Shown here: one piece after another, positions 25,945 through 35,115 of the stretch
Numbering within the stretch: the first letter of the stretch is position 1
Layout of the letters: each line of letters opens with the position of its first letter
Assembly: GCF_000019965.1 (NCBI RefSeq)
Contig: NC_010571.1
Coordinates: forward strand, 868,001-932,000
Source: Opitutus terrae PB90-1
GTDB lineage: Bacteria; Verrucomicrobiota; Verrucomicrobiia; Opitutales; Opitutaceae
Direction of reading: 5' to 3'
Length of the DNA stretch: 64,000 bases
The notes under the pieces: model-generated
Databases searched by the model: none
What the model saw: the letters and a program-made list of their open reading frames with translations, nothing else
What the model was told of the DNA's origin: nothing
Program-made: the position numbers and the translations under genes

Positions 25945-27432
25945 TTATCCCGCCACGCCGGCCTCCGCCGGAACTGCCGCCAGCGCGTCGTCCAACCCAC
26001 CGGGCCTCGCGGCACCCCGTTCGGATCCTGTCGCATCGATCGCATCACCCCCGAGCGCGGCGACCTCGTCAGCCATCCGCCGCGCCGCCGCCAGCATCGC
26101 GCCCGTGATTTCCGGCGTTTGACCGGCCAGCTGCGCGAGCCGGCTGCCGATGCCGCCGAGCTCGGCGAGTTGGAGCTTGGTCGATTCCACACGGCTGCGA
26201 AGATCGCCAAACATCACCGCGAACGAGTCGTCGTCGCGCAACCGGGTCGCCTCAACCATCCCGGTCACCTGCGCGACCTGCAGCGTGAGCACGCTCCGGC
26301 GCAGATCCTCGGCGGCTCCTTCCAAGGCCCCCAGCCGTTGTCCCAAGCCGCCCAGCGCCTCGCCCCCGCGCGCCGCCGTGTCGCTGAAGGCCAGCTGCAG
26401 GTCGGCAATCATCCCGCGCCGCCCGGCTTCTTCCCCCGCCCCACGAGTCACCGCCAGCTCGGCGCAAAAACTCAACACCATCTCGATTTGCAGCCGGGCC
26501 GCGGCCAGGCTGAAGATCACCACGCGCAACCGGTCGGTCACCGCGCCGATCTGCTCGACGAGTCCGCCAACCTGCCGGGATGTCCCCGTCGAAATCGCGC
26601 CGAGATGCTCCGAGATCACGCTGAGGCTGCGTCCCTCCTCACCCAGCCGCGCCGCGCGCAGCGCCGCGTTGAAGGCGATGAACCGAAAGTCCGCCGTCTG
26701 CTCCAACACCTGCCCGGCCTGCGTGCTGATCTGTTCGTTCAGCTGGACGAAATCGTCGAGTTGGGCGTAAAGCGCGTTGATCTGTTCATAGGCCCGACAA
26801 CCATGCTCGTGGATCGCGGCCAGCCGGCCCCGCCCCTCGCCGGCTTCGATCGCCTCGGGAAACAACCGAAGCCCCTGCGCGGCCAGCGCGGCATCGCGCG
26901 ATTTCATCTCGTCGTGCAGCAGCGTGCGCATGAACGTCTCGTAGCTGTCAAAACCGCGCTCGCGCAGCACGCGCTGCAAAATCGCGGCCGCGGCATCCAT
27001 GCCGGCGTCGCGGCTGGCGCCGCGCTCCTCATGCTCCCGCTCGCACCCGCACATCTGCGCATACAGCGCTTCCACCGCCGGCAGCCACGCGCTCGAGGGC
27101 TTGAACCGGATCGACAAAAATCCGCCGCGGATCGGCGTGAGGTACGCGACCACCCAATAGTGCCGCCCGTCCGACGCGAGATTCTTGATCAGCGCGACCG
27201 CCGGGCGAGCGCTTTGCAGATGTTCCCAAACAATCCGAAAAGCTGCGCGCGGCATGTGCGGGTGCCGGATCAGGTTGTGCGCCCGGCCGATCATCTTGGC
27301 CCGGTCGTAACCGCTAACGCGCACGAAGACCTCGTTGCCGGAGAGGATCCGGCCGGCAGGATCGGTCGTCGAAAAGAACATCTCGTCGATCCGGAACGCG
27401 CGGGCTGCATCAAGCGGGGTCGGTCTGGTCAT
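25945..27432 (-). CDS. Soluble PAS-domain chemoreceptor-like protein (Aer-type PAS)
   Basis: The product is 495 residues with no membrane segment. Residues about 10-125 form an Aer-like PAS domain: EMFFSTTDPAGRILSGNEVF, VSGYDRAKMIGRAHNLIRHP and WVVAYLTPIRGGFLSIRFKP. The RHPHMPRAAF pattern is typical of Aer/PilJ-type PAS domains that sense redox through FAD. A helical region follows; FIAFNAALRAARLGEEGRSL, then VISEHLGAIS, resembles the signalling hairpin of chemoreceptors but is divergent. There is no HAMP domain. It may be a cytoplasmic redox receptor or a non-motility signalling protein. The next gene upstream on the same strand is a histidine kinase, 143 bases away. Confidence 0.8.
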   Translation of the reverse strand: MTRPTPLDAARAFRIDEMFFSTTDPAGRILSGNEVFVRVSGYDRAKMIGRAHNLIRHPHMPRAAFRIVWEHLQSARPAVALIKNLASDGRHYWVVAYLTPIRGGFLSIRFKPSSAWLPAVEALYAQMCGCEREHEERGASRDAGMDAAAAILQRVLRERGFDSYETFMRTLLHDEMKSRDAALAAQGLRLFPEAIEAGEGRGRLAAIHEHGCRAYEQINALYAQLDDFVQLNEQISTQAGQVLEQTADFRFIAFNAALRAARLGEEGRSLSVISEHLGAISTGTSRQVGGLVEQIGAVTDRLRVVIFSLAAARLQIEMVLSFCAELAVTRGAGEEAGRRGMIADLQLAFSDTAARGGEALGGLGQRLGALEGAAEDLRRSVLTLQVAQVTGMVEATRLRDDDSFAVMFGDLRSRVESTKLQLAELGGIGSRLAQLAGQTPEITGAMLAAARRMADEVAALGGDAIDATGSERGAARPGGLDDALAAVPAEAGVAG

Positions 27433-27575
27433 GCGTGGGCCATCCCTCTTCGACTTTCGCCCGTGAAGCTTTACGGATGCGGTCCAACCATTAGGGCCGG
27501 TGCTCGCCGAGGCTAAAAATGCGGCGCCTCCCGCCGCCGGGCATCTCGCCCCGGATCAGGAAAGTCCGCAGGTCA

Positions 27576-29288
27576 CTACCCCGGCTTCGTTTCGGCGTTC
27601 GGCCCCGCGATCGACGGCGTCGGCAGGCCGGCGAGCGGAATCACCAGCGCGAAATAGCCGCCCTCGCCGGGCCGGTGTTCGCACCACACGCGGCCGTTCA
27701 TGGCGGTCGCCAGCTGCCGCACGATCGACAGCCCCAGTCCGGTCGATTTCTCGCCGCCGGTGGGCCGCGCCGTGCCGCGGGCGTATTTCACAAAAATCCG
27801 TTCCGTCTCGTGCGGCGCCACGCCCGGGCCCTGATCGCGCACCTCGAGTCGCACCGCGCCGTTTCGCTGCTCCATCGCCAGCGTCACCGTCCTTTCGCGC
27901 GGGGAATACTTCAGCGCGTTCGAAAGCAAATTATCCAGGATTTGGCGCAGGGCCGTCGCATCCGCCTGCACGGGCGGCATCGTCGCGGGCACCGCGTTCG
28001 TATCGAGGCGGATGGCCTTGTGGTCGGCCATCGGCAGGATTGAAGCTACCGCGGCCCGCAGCATCGCCGCCGGTTCGATCGGCTCGCACACGAACTCCCG
28101 CCGTCCATGCTCCAGCGCGTCGGCATCGAGCAGGTTGCCTAGAAGCGTCGTCATCCGGTGCACCTGCTCGTCGACCATCCGCAACGCTTCTCCCTGCGGC
28201 ACCGCGTTCATCCGCAGACTGGCGTCCATCACGAGTTGAATGCCGGTCAACGGCCCACGCAGGTCGTGCGCCGCCATCTGCAGCAGCTCCGTCTTCTCCT
28301 CGTTCAACCGCATCAGCGCGTCCCCCGTTTCCTCGAGCTGATGCTGCAACCGGATGCGCGCCTGCAGTTCGCGCGCCAGCCGCCGGTTGTGATAGACCAC
28401 CGCGCCGATCACCGTGCCGAAGACCAGCAGGATCCCAAGCGCCGTCTTCCACACGATGTCCCAGCGGATCACCTTCGCATAATCCACCCGGATCCACGGA
28501 TGCACGATCGCCTGCCGCTCGGCCTCGGAGAGCCGGCGGATCGCCCGGTCGAGCAGGCTGCGGAGGATCGGCGCGTCAAGGCGCACCGCGTAGCGCAAGT
28601 CGAAGCTTTCCGGCAGTACGCCCGCGATCTTCAGGTTGGTCAGCCCATGCGTCTTCGCCACAAAGCTGACGTTGGGCAGGTTGCTGACAAATGCATCCGC
28701 CTCACCGTCGGCCACGCGATTCATCGCCTGCTCCACGGTATCGACCAGGTCCACCACGAGATCGGGATAGCGCCGCTGCATCTCCGAGGTCGGGGCATAA
28801 CCGCGCACGCCCACCAGTTTCCGGCCGCCCAGATCCAGCACCGACCAGAGCAGCGGCTCGTCCGTACGCGTGACGATCACAACGGGGAATCGGAAATATG
28901 GCTCGGTAAAGATGAAGTCCTTCTCCCGCTCCGGCGTGCTCGCCGTTCCCGCCAGCACGTCAAACTCGCCGCGCTGCGCCGCCGCGTAGACCTCCTCCCA
29001 ACTGCCGCGCGTCGAACACTCAAACGTGATCCCCAGTTGCCGGCCGAGCCGCTTCAGCAAATCGACGTCGATGCCGACGCAGTTGCCACGCGCGTCGACC
29101 GAACTGAACGGCGGCCAACTCGGATCGAGTCCGACCCTCACCACCGGATGGGCCGCAATCCACTCCACCTCCGCGGCGGTGAACGTCAGCGACGCCAGAG
29201 CCGGCTGGTCCATGCTAAGCAAAGCCGACGGGGCGATGAGCAACGTCCCCAGCAGGCACCTCCACGACAGCGAGCGTAGCCGCGTCAC
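27576..29288 (-). CDS. BvgS-like sensor histidine kinase with extracytoplasmic solute-binding domain
   Basis: The product is 570 residues with a signal segment (SWRCLLGTLLIAPSALLS). Residues about 40-270 form a bacterial solute-binding protein family 3 domain (VVRVGLDPSWPPFSSVDARG; GIDVDLLKRLGRQLGI; FDVLAGTASTPEREKDFIFT). A membrane helix follows near 288-308 (ALGILLVFGTVIGAVVYHN). The kinase has the H-box AAHDLRGPL with phosphorylated His341, the N-box LRQILDNLLSNALKYSP, G1 RDQGPGV and G2 STGLGLSIV. Unlike BvgS it has no receiver or HPt domain, so it must signal to a separate response regulator, which is not adjacent. The ligand is probably an amino acid or related small molecule. Confidence 0.93.
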   Translation of the reverse strand: MTRLRSLSWRCLLGTLLIAPSALLSMDQPALASLTFTAAEVEWIAAHPVVRVGLDPSWPPFSSVDARGNCVGIDVDLLKRLGRQLGITFECSTRGSWEEVYAAAQRGEFDVLAGTASTPEREKDFIFTEPYFRFPVVIVTRTDEPLLWSVLDLGGRKLVGVRGYAPTSEMQRRYPDLVVDLVDTVEQAMNRVADGEADAFVSNLPNVSFVAKTHGLTNLKIAGVLPESFDLRYAVRLDAPILRSLLDRAIRRLSEAERQAIVHPWIRVDYAKVIRWDIVWKTALGILLVFGTVIGAVVYHNRRLARELQARIRLQHQLEETGDALMRLNEEKTELLQMAAHDLRGPLTGIQLVMDASLRMNAVPQGEALRMVDEQVHRMTTLLGNLLDADALEHGRREFVCEPIEPAAMLRAAVASILPMADHKAIRLDTNAVPATMPPVQADATALRQILDNLLSNALKYSPRERTVTLAMEQRNGAVRLEVRDQGPGVAPHETERIFVKYARGTARPTGGEKSTGLGLSIVRQLATAMNGRVWCEHRPGEGGYFALVIPLAGLPTPSIAGPNAETKPG

Positions 29289-29362
29289 AGTGGCCGCGAG
29301 TCTGCAGCCCCGACCGGTTGGCGCAAGGTTAGACCAGCGCCAACTTGATCGTACAGGATCGC

Positions 29363-31135
29363 TTATACGTCCGGCTCGGTCGACGGTGCCGCGGGTTTGC
29401 GTGAGCGGGGGCGCCGGGGGCGCTTGGCTTCCGTCCCGCCTTCGGGGGCGGCGGCGTCCGAGAACTTCGAGGCTTTCGCGTTCACCCAGAGTTCGCCCTT
29501 GGCGTTGCGGTTGAACCAGAAAATCTCGCCCGCGTGTTCGACGAACACCGGTTTCTCGCGCGGTTTCTCCGGCACCTTCAGCCCGGCGCCGACCAGTGCC
29601 GCGGTCAAATCCTCCGGCGTCCGGCCCAACTCGCTGGCGACGCGATCGACCTTGCCGGCAAGCGAACCTGTGCGCGTTTCCTTCAACAACAGTCGCACGG
29701 CCGGAAACACCTTGCCGGCATCCACCTCGGCCGGTCCCGCCGGCGCAGTCAATCCGGTGGCCGAACCCGTCGCGGCCGGAGCAGGCTCGAGTGGCAGCGG
29801 GGCCGTGGTTTCAGCCGCGGTCGGCGCCACCTCTGGCGCAGGAGCCGTCGCGGGCGGTGCCGCTTCGCCGACGGACGCAGGCGGGGTCTTCTCGTTGGCC
29901 CGTTTCTCACGGCCGTTGATCCACACGCCGCCGCGCGAATCCTGGTTGAGCCACCAGATTTCGTTGCCGATCTCGACGTTCTTCGGTGGCTCGCCGGTCG
30001 CCGGCAACACCAGCCCGAGCTTGGCAAAACCCGCCATCAGATCCGCCTCACTGCACCTCAACCGCCGGGCCAGGAAACTGGTGCTGCCCGAACCGCCGGG
30101 CCCGCGGCGATTCCGCCGCATCAGCGGGCGGATCCCTTCAAGCAATGCGGGACCTTCCGGCAGCGGTTCGCTGGGCGCATCCGGGGTCGCCGCGGGGGCC
30201 GCGACGCCTGCCTCCGCCTTTTCGCCCGCGGGCGCCGGCATTTCCGGCTGAGCTTCCCCGGAGTCGGTCCGCCGGACGGTTTCGGTCTTCGCCGGCCTTT
30301 CCTCGCGTCGATTCCCGCGCTCTTCGCCGCGGCGGCCACGACCCTCGGATTTCTGCGGCTGCTCATCGGCCGTCTTGACCTCCTCGGCCGCTTCCGGCGC
30401 GAGCTTGGTCGCCTGCACGACTCGGAACACCGGCCGGGGTTTTTCGCGCGTGTTGATCCAAACTTCGCCGCGGCGATTGATGTTCACCCAGTAAAGATCC
30501 CCATCGTATTCGACGTAGACGGGCTTCGCGTTTTCGTCCGCCGGAATCTGCAGCCCGCATTCGACCAGCGCGTTCTTGATGTCGCTCTCGTCGAGCCCCC
30601 ATTTTTTCGCCAGGTAATCGGTGCCGACCGACATGCCTGGCCCGCGCTGGTTGCGGCGCATATGCGGCTTCAGCGCATCGAAAAACGACGGCAGCTCGTC
30701 CTCGGCCTCGAGCGCGTCCCACTCGGATTTCTCGGCCGCGTCCTCCTCCGCCGCCTCCGGATCGCTGTCGCGTGAGGTGTCGATCGGTTTCCGGAAACCA
30801 TCCTCCGGCGCGATGGTTTCCTCGAGGAAGCTCGGCGTCTTCTCCTCGCCCGCCGCGCCGTTGGCCGTCGCGGCCTGGAACTTCGCCGAAAACTCCGCGC
30901 GGAGTTTTTCCGCTTCGGCTTTCGCTGCGGCCGCGGCCGCATCTTCGAGCGTCCAGTCCCGCTGCGTCGGTCGCCGGGCGAGCCCGGTGAAAGCGAGGGG
31001 GTTTTCGGGCGCCGAACGAAAATCGATGATCTCCCACTCCTCGCGTCCGAGGTCGTTGAGAAATTTTTCCAGCAGCGCTGGCGTGGCGAATCCACCCTTG
31101 CCGCTGGTGATGACCTTGTATTCCCAAAGTGCCAT
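29363..31135 (-). CDS. Unrecognised protein with N-terminal DUF4177-like domain and three repeated winged-helix-like modules
   Basis: The product is 590 residues from the ATG at 31133-31135. Residues 1-45 (MALWEYKVITSGKGG, LNDLGREEWEIIDF) match the short DUF4177 pattern. Three similar modules of about 80 residues follow, joined by Ala/Glu/Arg-rich linkers. Each begins with a helix (FFDALKPHMRRNQRGPG; LLEGIRPLMRRNRRGPG; VFPAVRLLLKETRTGSL), has a second helix (YLAKKWGLDESDIKNALVE; FLARRLRCSEADLMAGFAK; RVASELGRTPEDLTAALVG) and ends in a short beta hairpin (YWVNINRRGEVWIN; WWLNQDSRGGVWING; FWFNRNAKGELWVN). The linker between modules 1 and 2 is very basic (GRGRRGEERGNRREERP). The layout suggests nucleic-acid or protein binding. 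Family and function unknown; the longer in-frame extension reads through an opposing gene and was rejected. Confidence 0.88.
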   Translation of the reverse strand: MALWEYKVITSGKGGFATPALLEKFLNDLGREEWEIIDFRSAPENPLAFTGLARRPTQRDWTLEDAAAAAAKAEAEKLRAEFSAKFQAATANGAAGEEKTPSFLEETIAPEDGFRKPIDTSRDSDPEAAEEDAAEKSEWDALEAEDELPSFFDALKPHMRRNQRGPGMSVGTDYLAKKWGLDESDIKNALVECGLQIPADENAKPVYVEYDGDLYWVNINRRGEVWINTREKPRPVFRVVQATKLAPEAAEEVKTADEQPQKSEGRGRRGEERGNRREERPAKTETVRRTDSGEAQPEMPAPAGEKAEAGVAAPAATPDAPSEPLPEGPALLEGIRPLMRRNRRGPGGSGSTSFLARRLRCSEADLMAGFAKLGLVLPATGEPPKNVEIGNEIWWLNQDSRGGVWINGREKRANEKTPPASVGEAAPPATAPAPEVAPTAAETTAPLPLEPAPAATGSATGLTAPAGPAEVDAGKVFPAVRLLLKETRTGSLAGKVDRVASELGRTPEDLTAALVGAGLKVPEKPREKPVFVEHAGEIFWFNRNAKGELWVNAKASKFSDAAAPEGGTEAKRPRRPRSRKPAAPSTEPDV

Positions 31136-31315
31136 AAGTTGTAGACGAGGCACACGCATCCCAAATGCGCCGCCCAATGCCGAGCCTAATCTGAACGGGC
31201 CCGGATACCCCACCGACCCGCGCCGGCGGGGTTGGCTCCCCGTCACCACACCCGACCGCCCGCCTATCCGGCTTTTCTCTTTGCGCAATCTGTGCCTTGT
31301 TCCGGAGCATTCGCC

Positions 31316-32029
31316 ATGCGCCGGCTCGACCAGCTCCTCGCCAACCTCGGCTATTGCAGTCGTCGTGAAGCGCGCAGCTGGATCGAAGCAGGCCGGGTGA
31401 CTATTGGTGGCGAAGCGGCCAACGATTCCGGACAGAAAGCCGCGGCGGCCGACGTGCGGATCGACGGCGAGCCACTCGACCATCCGGACGGCCTGCTCCT
31501 GCTGTTGCACAAACCCCTTGGGCTCGTCTGCTCGCATGACGAGCGCGAAGGCCCAAACATCTACTCGCTGCTGCCGGAGCGCTGGCGCCGGCGCAACCCG
31601 GCGGTCACGAGCGTCGGTCGGCTCGACAAGGAAACCAGCGGGCTGCTGCTGTTGACCGATCAGTCGTTGCTCGTGCACCGGCTCACCTCGCCGAAACACA
31701 AGGTGCCGAAAGTCTATCGCGCGTCCGTCGACCGCGATCTTTCTCCGGATCTGGTTCCGCTGTTCGCGAGCGGCACGCTGCAGCTCGAGGGCGAGGCGCA
31801 TCCCTGCGCGCCCGCCGAGTTGCGGCTGCTCGGACCGCGCGAGGCGGAACTCACGCTCACCGAGGGCCGCTACCATCAGGTTCGTCGGATGCTCGCCGCC
31901 TGCGGCCTCACTGTGCTCACGCTGCATCGCGCGCGGTTCGGGCACCTCGCCCTCGACGATCTCGCGCCCGGCGCCTGGCGTGAACTGCCGCTCGACGAAT
32001 TTGCCGCGCGGTTTGGTCTCGCACGATAG
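31316..32029 (+). CDS. rsuA: RsuA-family pseudouridine synthase
   Basis: The product is 237 residues from the ATG at 31316; upstream in-frame GTG/ATG codons add Pro-rich sequence not found in the family. An S4 RNA-binding domain occupies about 1-60 (MRRLDQLLANLGYCSRREAR; GRVTIGG). The catalytic motif SVGRLDKETSGLLLLTDQSL contains the active Asp. VYRASVDRDLSPDLVPLFASG and EGRYHQVRRMLAACG complete the family pattern. It isomerises uridine in 16S or 23S rRNA; RsuA-like grouping (U516 of 16S) is likeliest from length and the KPLGLVCSHD loop, RluB/E remain possible. A divergent promoter region separates it from the three-repeat protein. Confidence 0.9.
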   Translation: MRRLDQLLANLGYCSRREARSWIEAGRVTIGGEAANDSGQKAAAADVRIDGEPLDHPDGLLLLLHKPLGLVCSHDEREGPNIYSLLPERWRRRNPAVTSVGRLDKETSGLLLLTDQSLLVHRLTSPKHKVPKVYRASVDRDLSPDLVPLFASGTLQLEGEAHPCAPAELRLLGPREAELTLTEGRYHQVRRMLAACGLTVLTLHRARFGHLALDDLAPGAWRELPLDEFAARFGLAR

Positions 32030-32239
32030 CATGGCTCGAGGTGGAGCGACTTGCCCTCAAGGCGCTTTCCTGTCGCCACACGACTTCGCCGTGCGGACCG
32101 CATCGTAATCGACGCAGCTACCAACCCGCGCGTTGAAAGCACCGCGCTCCGCCTCCTCACGCCATTCTGCGAAATGATCGAACCGTGCCCGCGAATATCC
32201 TTTCGCCGCAGCGCGTTTTCGCATCAGTAGCGGACCTGC

Positions 32240-32548
32240 ATGTACGAATTCCCGCTCACCGGCGCCCAACGCACGTTCCTTCGCGGACTCGGCCAGCGGC
32301 TCGAGCCTGCATTGAAAGTTGGCAAGGGCGGGCTCACGCCGGCGTTTTACTCCGAGCTCCAGAAGCAGCTGCGCGCACACGAACTGGTGAAGCTGCGCTT
32401 CCTCGGCGTGGAACGCGACGAACGCGCCAGCCTCTGCGACGAGATCGCGGATCAGGGTCGCTGTGTGTGCGTGGGCTCGGTCGGACACACGGCGTTGTTC
32501 TACCGCCAGAATCCCGAGCCCGCCGAGCGCAGCATCGCGCTGCCGTAG
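32240..32548 (+). CDS. yhbY: CRM/YhbY-type RNA-binding protein
   Basis: The product is 102 residues and consists of one CRS1/YhbY (CRM) domain: LTGAQRTFLRGLGQRLEPAL, KVGKGGLTPAFYSELQKQL, HELVKLRFLGVERDER and VGHTALFYRQNPEPAE. YhbY binds the 50S subunit precursor and helps ribosome assembly. The central GKGG loop, needed for RNA binding, is intact. It stands near rsuA and rsgA, so several ribosome-biogenesis genes cluster here, but with intervals too long for one operon. Confidence 0.93.
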   Translation: MYEFPLTGAQRTFLRGLGQRLEPALKVGKGGLTPAFYSELQKQLRAHELVKLRFLGVERDERASLCDEIADQGRCVCVGSVGHTALFYRQNPEPAERSIALP

Positions 32549-32633
32549 CCACTTTCCACGCAGTCGGCGCGTTTTTCGAGCTTACAGCGGTTCGCCGCTT
32601 GCGCTTCCGGTGTCCGGACGGCGCACTCGCTTC

Positions 32634-33599
32634 ATGCCCCCGCTGCCCTCTCTGGCCGAAATCGAATCCGCCGCGGCGCTCGTTCGCCCCGTGGTGCCTT
32701 CGACGCCGCAATACAGCTGGCCGCTGTTGAATGCTCGCGCCGGCTGCGAGGTTTGGGTGAAGCACGAAAACCACGCCCCGCTCGGCGCGTTCAAGGTTCG
32801 GGGCGGGCTCGTCTACTTCGACCGGCTGCGGCAGCGCGAGCCGGCGCTGTGCGGCGTGATCGCCGCGACGCGCGGCAACCACGGGCAGTCGGTCGCGTTC
32901 GCCGCCGGCCGCTACGGGTTCTCTGCCACCATCGTCGTGCCGCGCGGCAACAATCCGGAGAAAAACAGCGCCATGCGCGCACTCGGCGCGGAGCTGGTCG
33001 AACACGGCGAAGATTTCCAGGCAGCGCTCGAACACGCCCGGCGGCTCGCCGCCGGGCGCGAGTTGCACTTGGTGCCGTCATTTCACCGCGATCTCGTCTG
33101 CGGGGTCGCCGTGTCCGCCCTCGACTTTCTTCGGCAGGCGCCGCCACTCGATGCCGTCTACGTGCCGATCGGGCTCGGCTCCGGCATCTGTGCGATGATC
33201 GCCGCGCGCGACGCACTCGGGTGGACCACGCCGATCATCGGTGTCGCCGCCGATCGCGCGCCGGCCGTCGCGCTGTCCTTTGCGGCCGGGCAGATCGTCA
33301 CGCATCCGTCGACCACCCTCCTCGCGGATGGGCTCGCCTGCTCCACGCCCAACGCCGAGGCCTTCCCGCATATACTGCGCGGCGTCGCGGGGGTGGTGCG
33401 AGTGACCGAGGAGGAAATCGCCGCCGCCCTCCGCGCAGCGTTTTCGGATACGCACAACGCGATCGAGGGTGCCGCCGCCGCGGCGCTCGCGGCCCTGCTG
33501 CAGGAAAAGGATCGGCGCGCCGGCAAACGCGTCGGTGTGGTGTTCACCGGCGGCAACATCGACAGCGCGCTGCTGGCGCAGGTACTTGCCGCCGCCTGA
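32634..33599 (+). CDS. Threonine dehydratase-like PLP enzyme (fold type II)
   Basis: The product is 321 residues from the ATG at 32634. The PLP lysine lies in APLGAFKVRGGLVYFDRL, matching SFKIRGA of IlvA-type enzymes. AATRGNHGQSVAFAAGRYG holds the ring-stacking Asn loop, and VPIGLGSGICAMIAA corresponds to the Gly-rich phosphate loop. FTGGNIDSALLAQ closes the fold. It lacks the C-terminal ACT-like regulatory domain of biosynthetic IlvA, so a catabolic threonine/serine dehydratase, serine racemase or threo-3-hydroxyaspartate dehydratase are all possible. It starts 85 bases after yhbY and ends before a terminator. Confidence 0.87.
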   Translation: MPPLPSLAEIESAAALVRPVVPSTPQYSWPLLNARAGCEVWVKHENHAPLGAFKVRGGLVYFDRLRQREPALCGVIAATRGNHGQSVAFAAGRYGFSATIVVPRGNNPEKNSAMRALGAELVEHGEDFQAALEHARRLAAGRELHLVPSFHRDLVCGVAVSALDFLRQAPPLDAVYVPIGLGSGICAMIAARDALGWTTPIIGVAADRAPAVALSFAAGQIVTHPSTTLLADGLACSTPNAEAFPHILRGVAGVVRVTEEEIAAALRAAFSDTHNAIEGAAAAALAALLQEKDRRAGKRVGVVFTGGNIDSALLAQVLAAA

Positions 33600-33791
33600 A
33601 CTGTGTCGGCGGCTCCCTACTGCCGGATTGACGTGGCACGCGTTCCGCGCTGTCGTCGTCGCGTTCGCCTCGCAAGAGGTTTCCTTCCACGCCATCCATC
33701 GCCCTCTATGACCGAGATTGTCTTTCCCTCGCTCCCGCTGGCTGGCCTGCGCGCGTCGCTCTGACGCGTTCGTTCGATTGTTCGAAAACGC

Positions 33792-33815
33792 AGCCGCCAT
33801 CGGGGCGGCTTTTTT
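33792..33815 (+). terminator. Rho-independent terminator between the dehydratase and rsgA
   Basis: GCCGCC (33793-33798), a short loop, GGCGGC (33804-33809) and then six T. It follows the dehydratase gene by about 190 bases and lies about 75 bases before rsgA, so it ends read-through from the left. Confidence 0.8.
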
Positions 33816-33891
33816 GTTTCGCGCGCGGCCGCGGGCCGCTGGCGCGTGCCCTGGTTCTCCTGTTCTGCGTTTTCGTCACTCGTTCACTCTC

Positions 33892-34995
33892 ATGACACTC
33901 TCCTCTCTCGGCTGGGACGACTTTTTTGCCGGCGCCTTCCAGCCTTTTGCCTCCGAAAATTTCCTGCCCGCACGCGTCGCCCTCGAGCACAAACATGCCT
34001 GCGTGCTGCTGTCGGCACGCGGCGAAATCACCGCCACGTGCACCGGCCGGCTGCTACATGAAACCGCCACCCGCGCGGCACTCCCCGCCGTCGGCGATTG
34101 GGTCGCCGTCCGACTCCGCCCCGAATCGCTGGCCAGCGGTGCGGGCGTCGCGCTCGTCGGCGACATTCACGCCGTGCTGCCGCGTCGCACCGCCTTCACC
34201 CGGCGCGCCGTGGGCGACGCCGACGCGGAACAGGTGCTCGCGACCAACGTGGATACGGTGTTCCTGGTCACCGGACTTGATCGCGACTTCAACCTGCGCC
34301 GGATCGAGCGCTACCTCGCCGTGGCGCGCGCCAGCGAAGCCCAACCTGTCGTCGTGCTCAACAAGTCCGACCTGCATCCCGACGCGCGCGGCGCCGAAGC
34401 AGAGGTGCGGCGCATCACCCGCACGGCGCCGGTCGTGACGTTGAGCGCGGCGCGCGGCGATGGCATCGCCGCGCTCGCACCGTGGCTTGTGCCCGGCGCG
34501 ACGGTCGCGCTGCTCGGTTCCTCCGGCGCCGGCAAATCCACGTTGATCAACCGGCTGCTCGGCAAGCAACGCCAGGACACCGGCCCGCTCAGTCACGCCA
34601 TGAACAAGGGCCGGCATACGACGACGCATCGCGAACTGCTCGCGCTGCCGGGCGGGGCGCTGGTGATCGACACCCCCGGACTGCGCGAACTCCAGCTCTG
34701 GGGCGTCGACGAGTCTGCAGTCGCCGAAACGTTCCCTGAAGTCGCCGCGCTCGCGGCCGAATGCCGGTTCCCAGACTGCACGCACCAGCGCGAGCCCGGC
34801 TGTGCGGTGCGCGCTGCGCTGGACGACGGCACGCTCGATCCGACGCGCTGGGCCAGTTACGAAAAGCTGCAACGCGAGCAGGCCTACGCCGCGCGGCGCG
34901 TCGATCCCGTGCTCGCCCGCGCCGAACGGGATCGTTGGAAGAAGATCTACCAGGGACAGCGCGCCCGTGAGCGGATCGAAGGACGCTGGGAGTAG
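33892..34995 (+). CDS. rsgA: Ribosome small subunit biogenesis GTPase RsgA
   Basis: The product is 367 residues from the ATG at 33892; a longer in-frame start would run across the terminator. The N-terminal OB-fold spans about 30-100. The GTPase is circularly permuted as expected: G4 VVVLNKSDL comes before G1 GSSGAGKSTLINRLLGKQ, then the G2-like GRHTTTHRELLALPGG and G3 IDTPGLRELQLWG. A zinc knuckle follows (AAECRFPDCTHQREPGCAV). RsgA matures 16S rRNA and tests the decoding centre of 30S particles. A hairpin at 35014-35039 follows the stop. Confidence 0.97.
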   Translation: MTLSSLGWDDFFAGAFQPFASENFLPARVALEHKHACVLLSARGEITATCTGRLLHETATRAALPAVGDWVAVRLRPESLASGAGVALVGDIHAVLPRRTAFTRRAVGDADAEQVLATNVDTVFLVTGLDRDFNLRRIERYLAVARASEAQPVVVLNKSDLHPDARGAEAEVRRITRTAPVVTLSAARGDGIAALAPWLVPGATVALLGSSGAGKSTLINRLLGKQRQDTGPLSHAMNKGRHTTTHRELLALPGGALVIDTPGLRELQLWGVDESAVAETFPEVAALAAECRFPDCTHQREPGCAVRAALDDGTLDPTRWASYEKLQREQAYAARRVDPVLARAERDRWKKIYQGQRARERIEGRWE

Positions 34996-35013
34996 CCGCG
35001 ACAAGACGGTTTC

Positions 35014-35039
35014 GGCACGCGGGGTCGTTCACGCGTGCC
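35014..35039 (+). terminator. Hairpin downstream of rsgA
   Basis: GGCACGCG (35014-35021) and CGCGTGCC (35032-35039) form an 8-bp perfect stem with a 10-base loop. No T-run follows, so it may be a weak or Rho-assisted terminator, or an RNA-stabilising structure. Confidence 0.45.
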
Positions 35040-35115
35040 CAAACCTCCCGGCGGGCGCCCTGACACTCACGCCACGTCGTTGACGTTTGCAGGGATGCAC
35101 GTTCGCTTGGAGCGC

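Noticed and set aside
31136-32032. N-terminal extension of the three-repeat protein to 889 residues
   Set aside because: The extra part lies antisense to the rsuA-like gene and is Arg/Glu-rich; the ATG at 31133-31135 begins the conserved MALWEYKV start.
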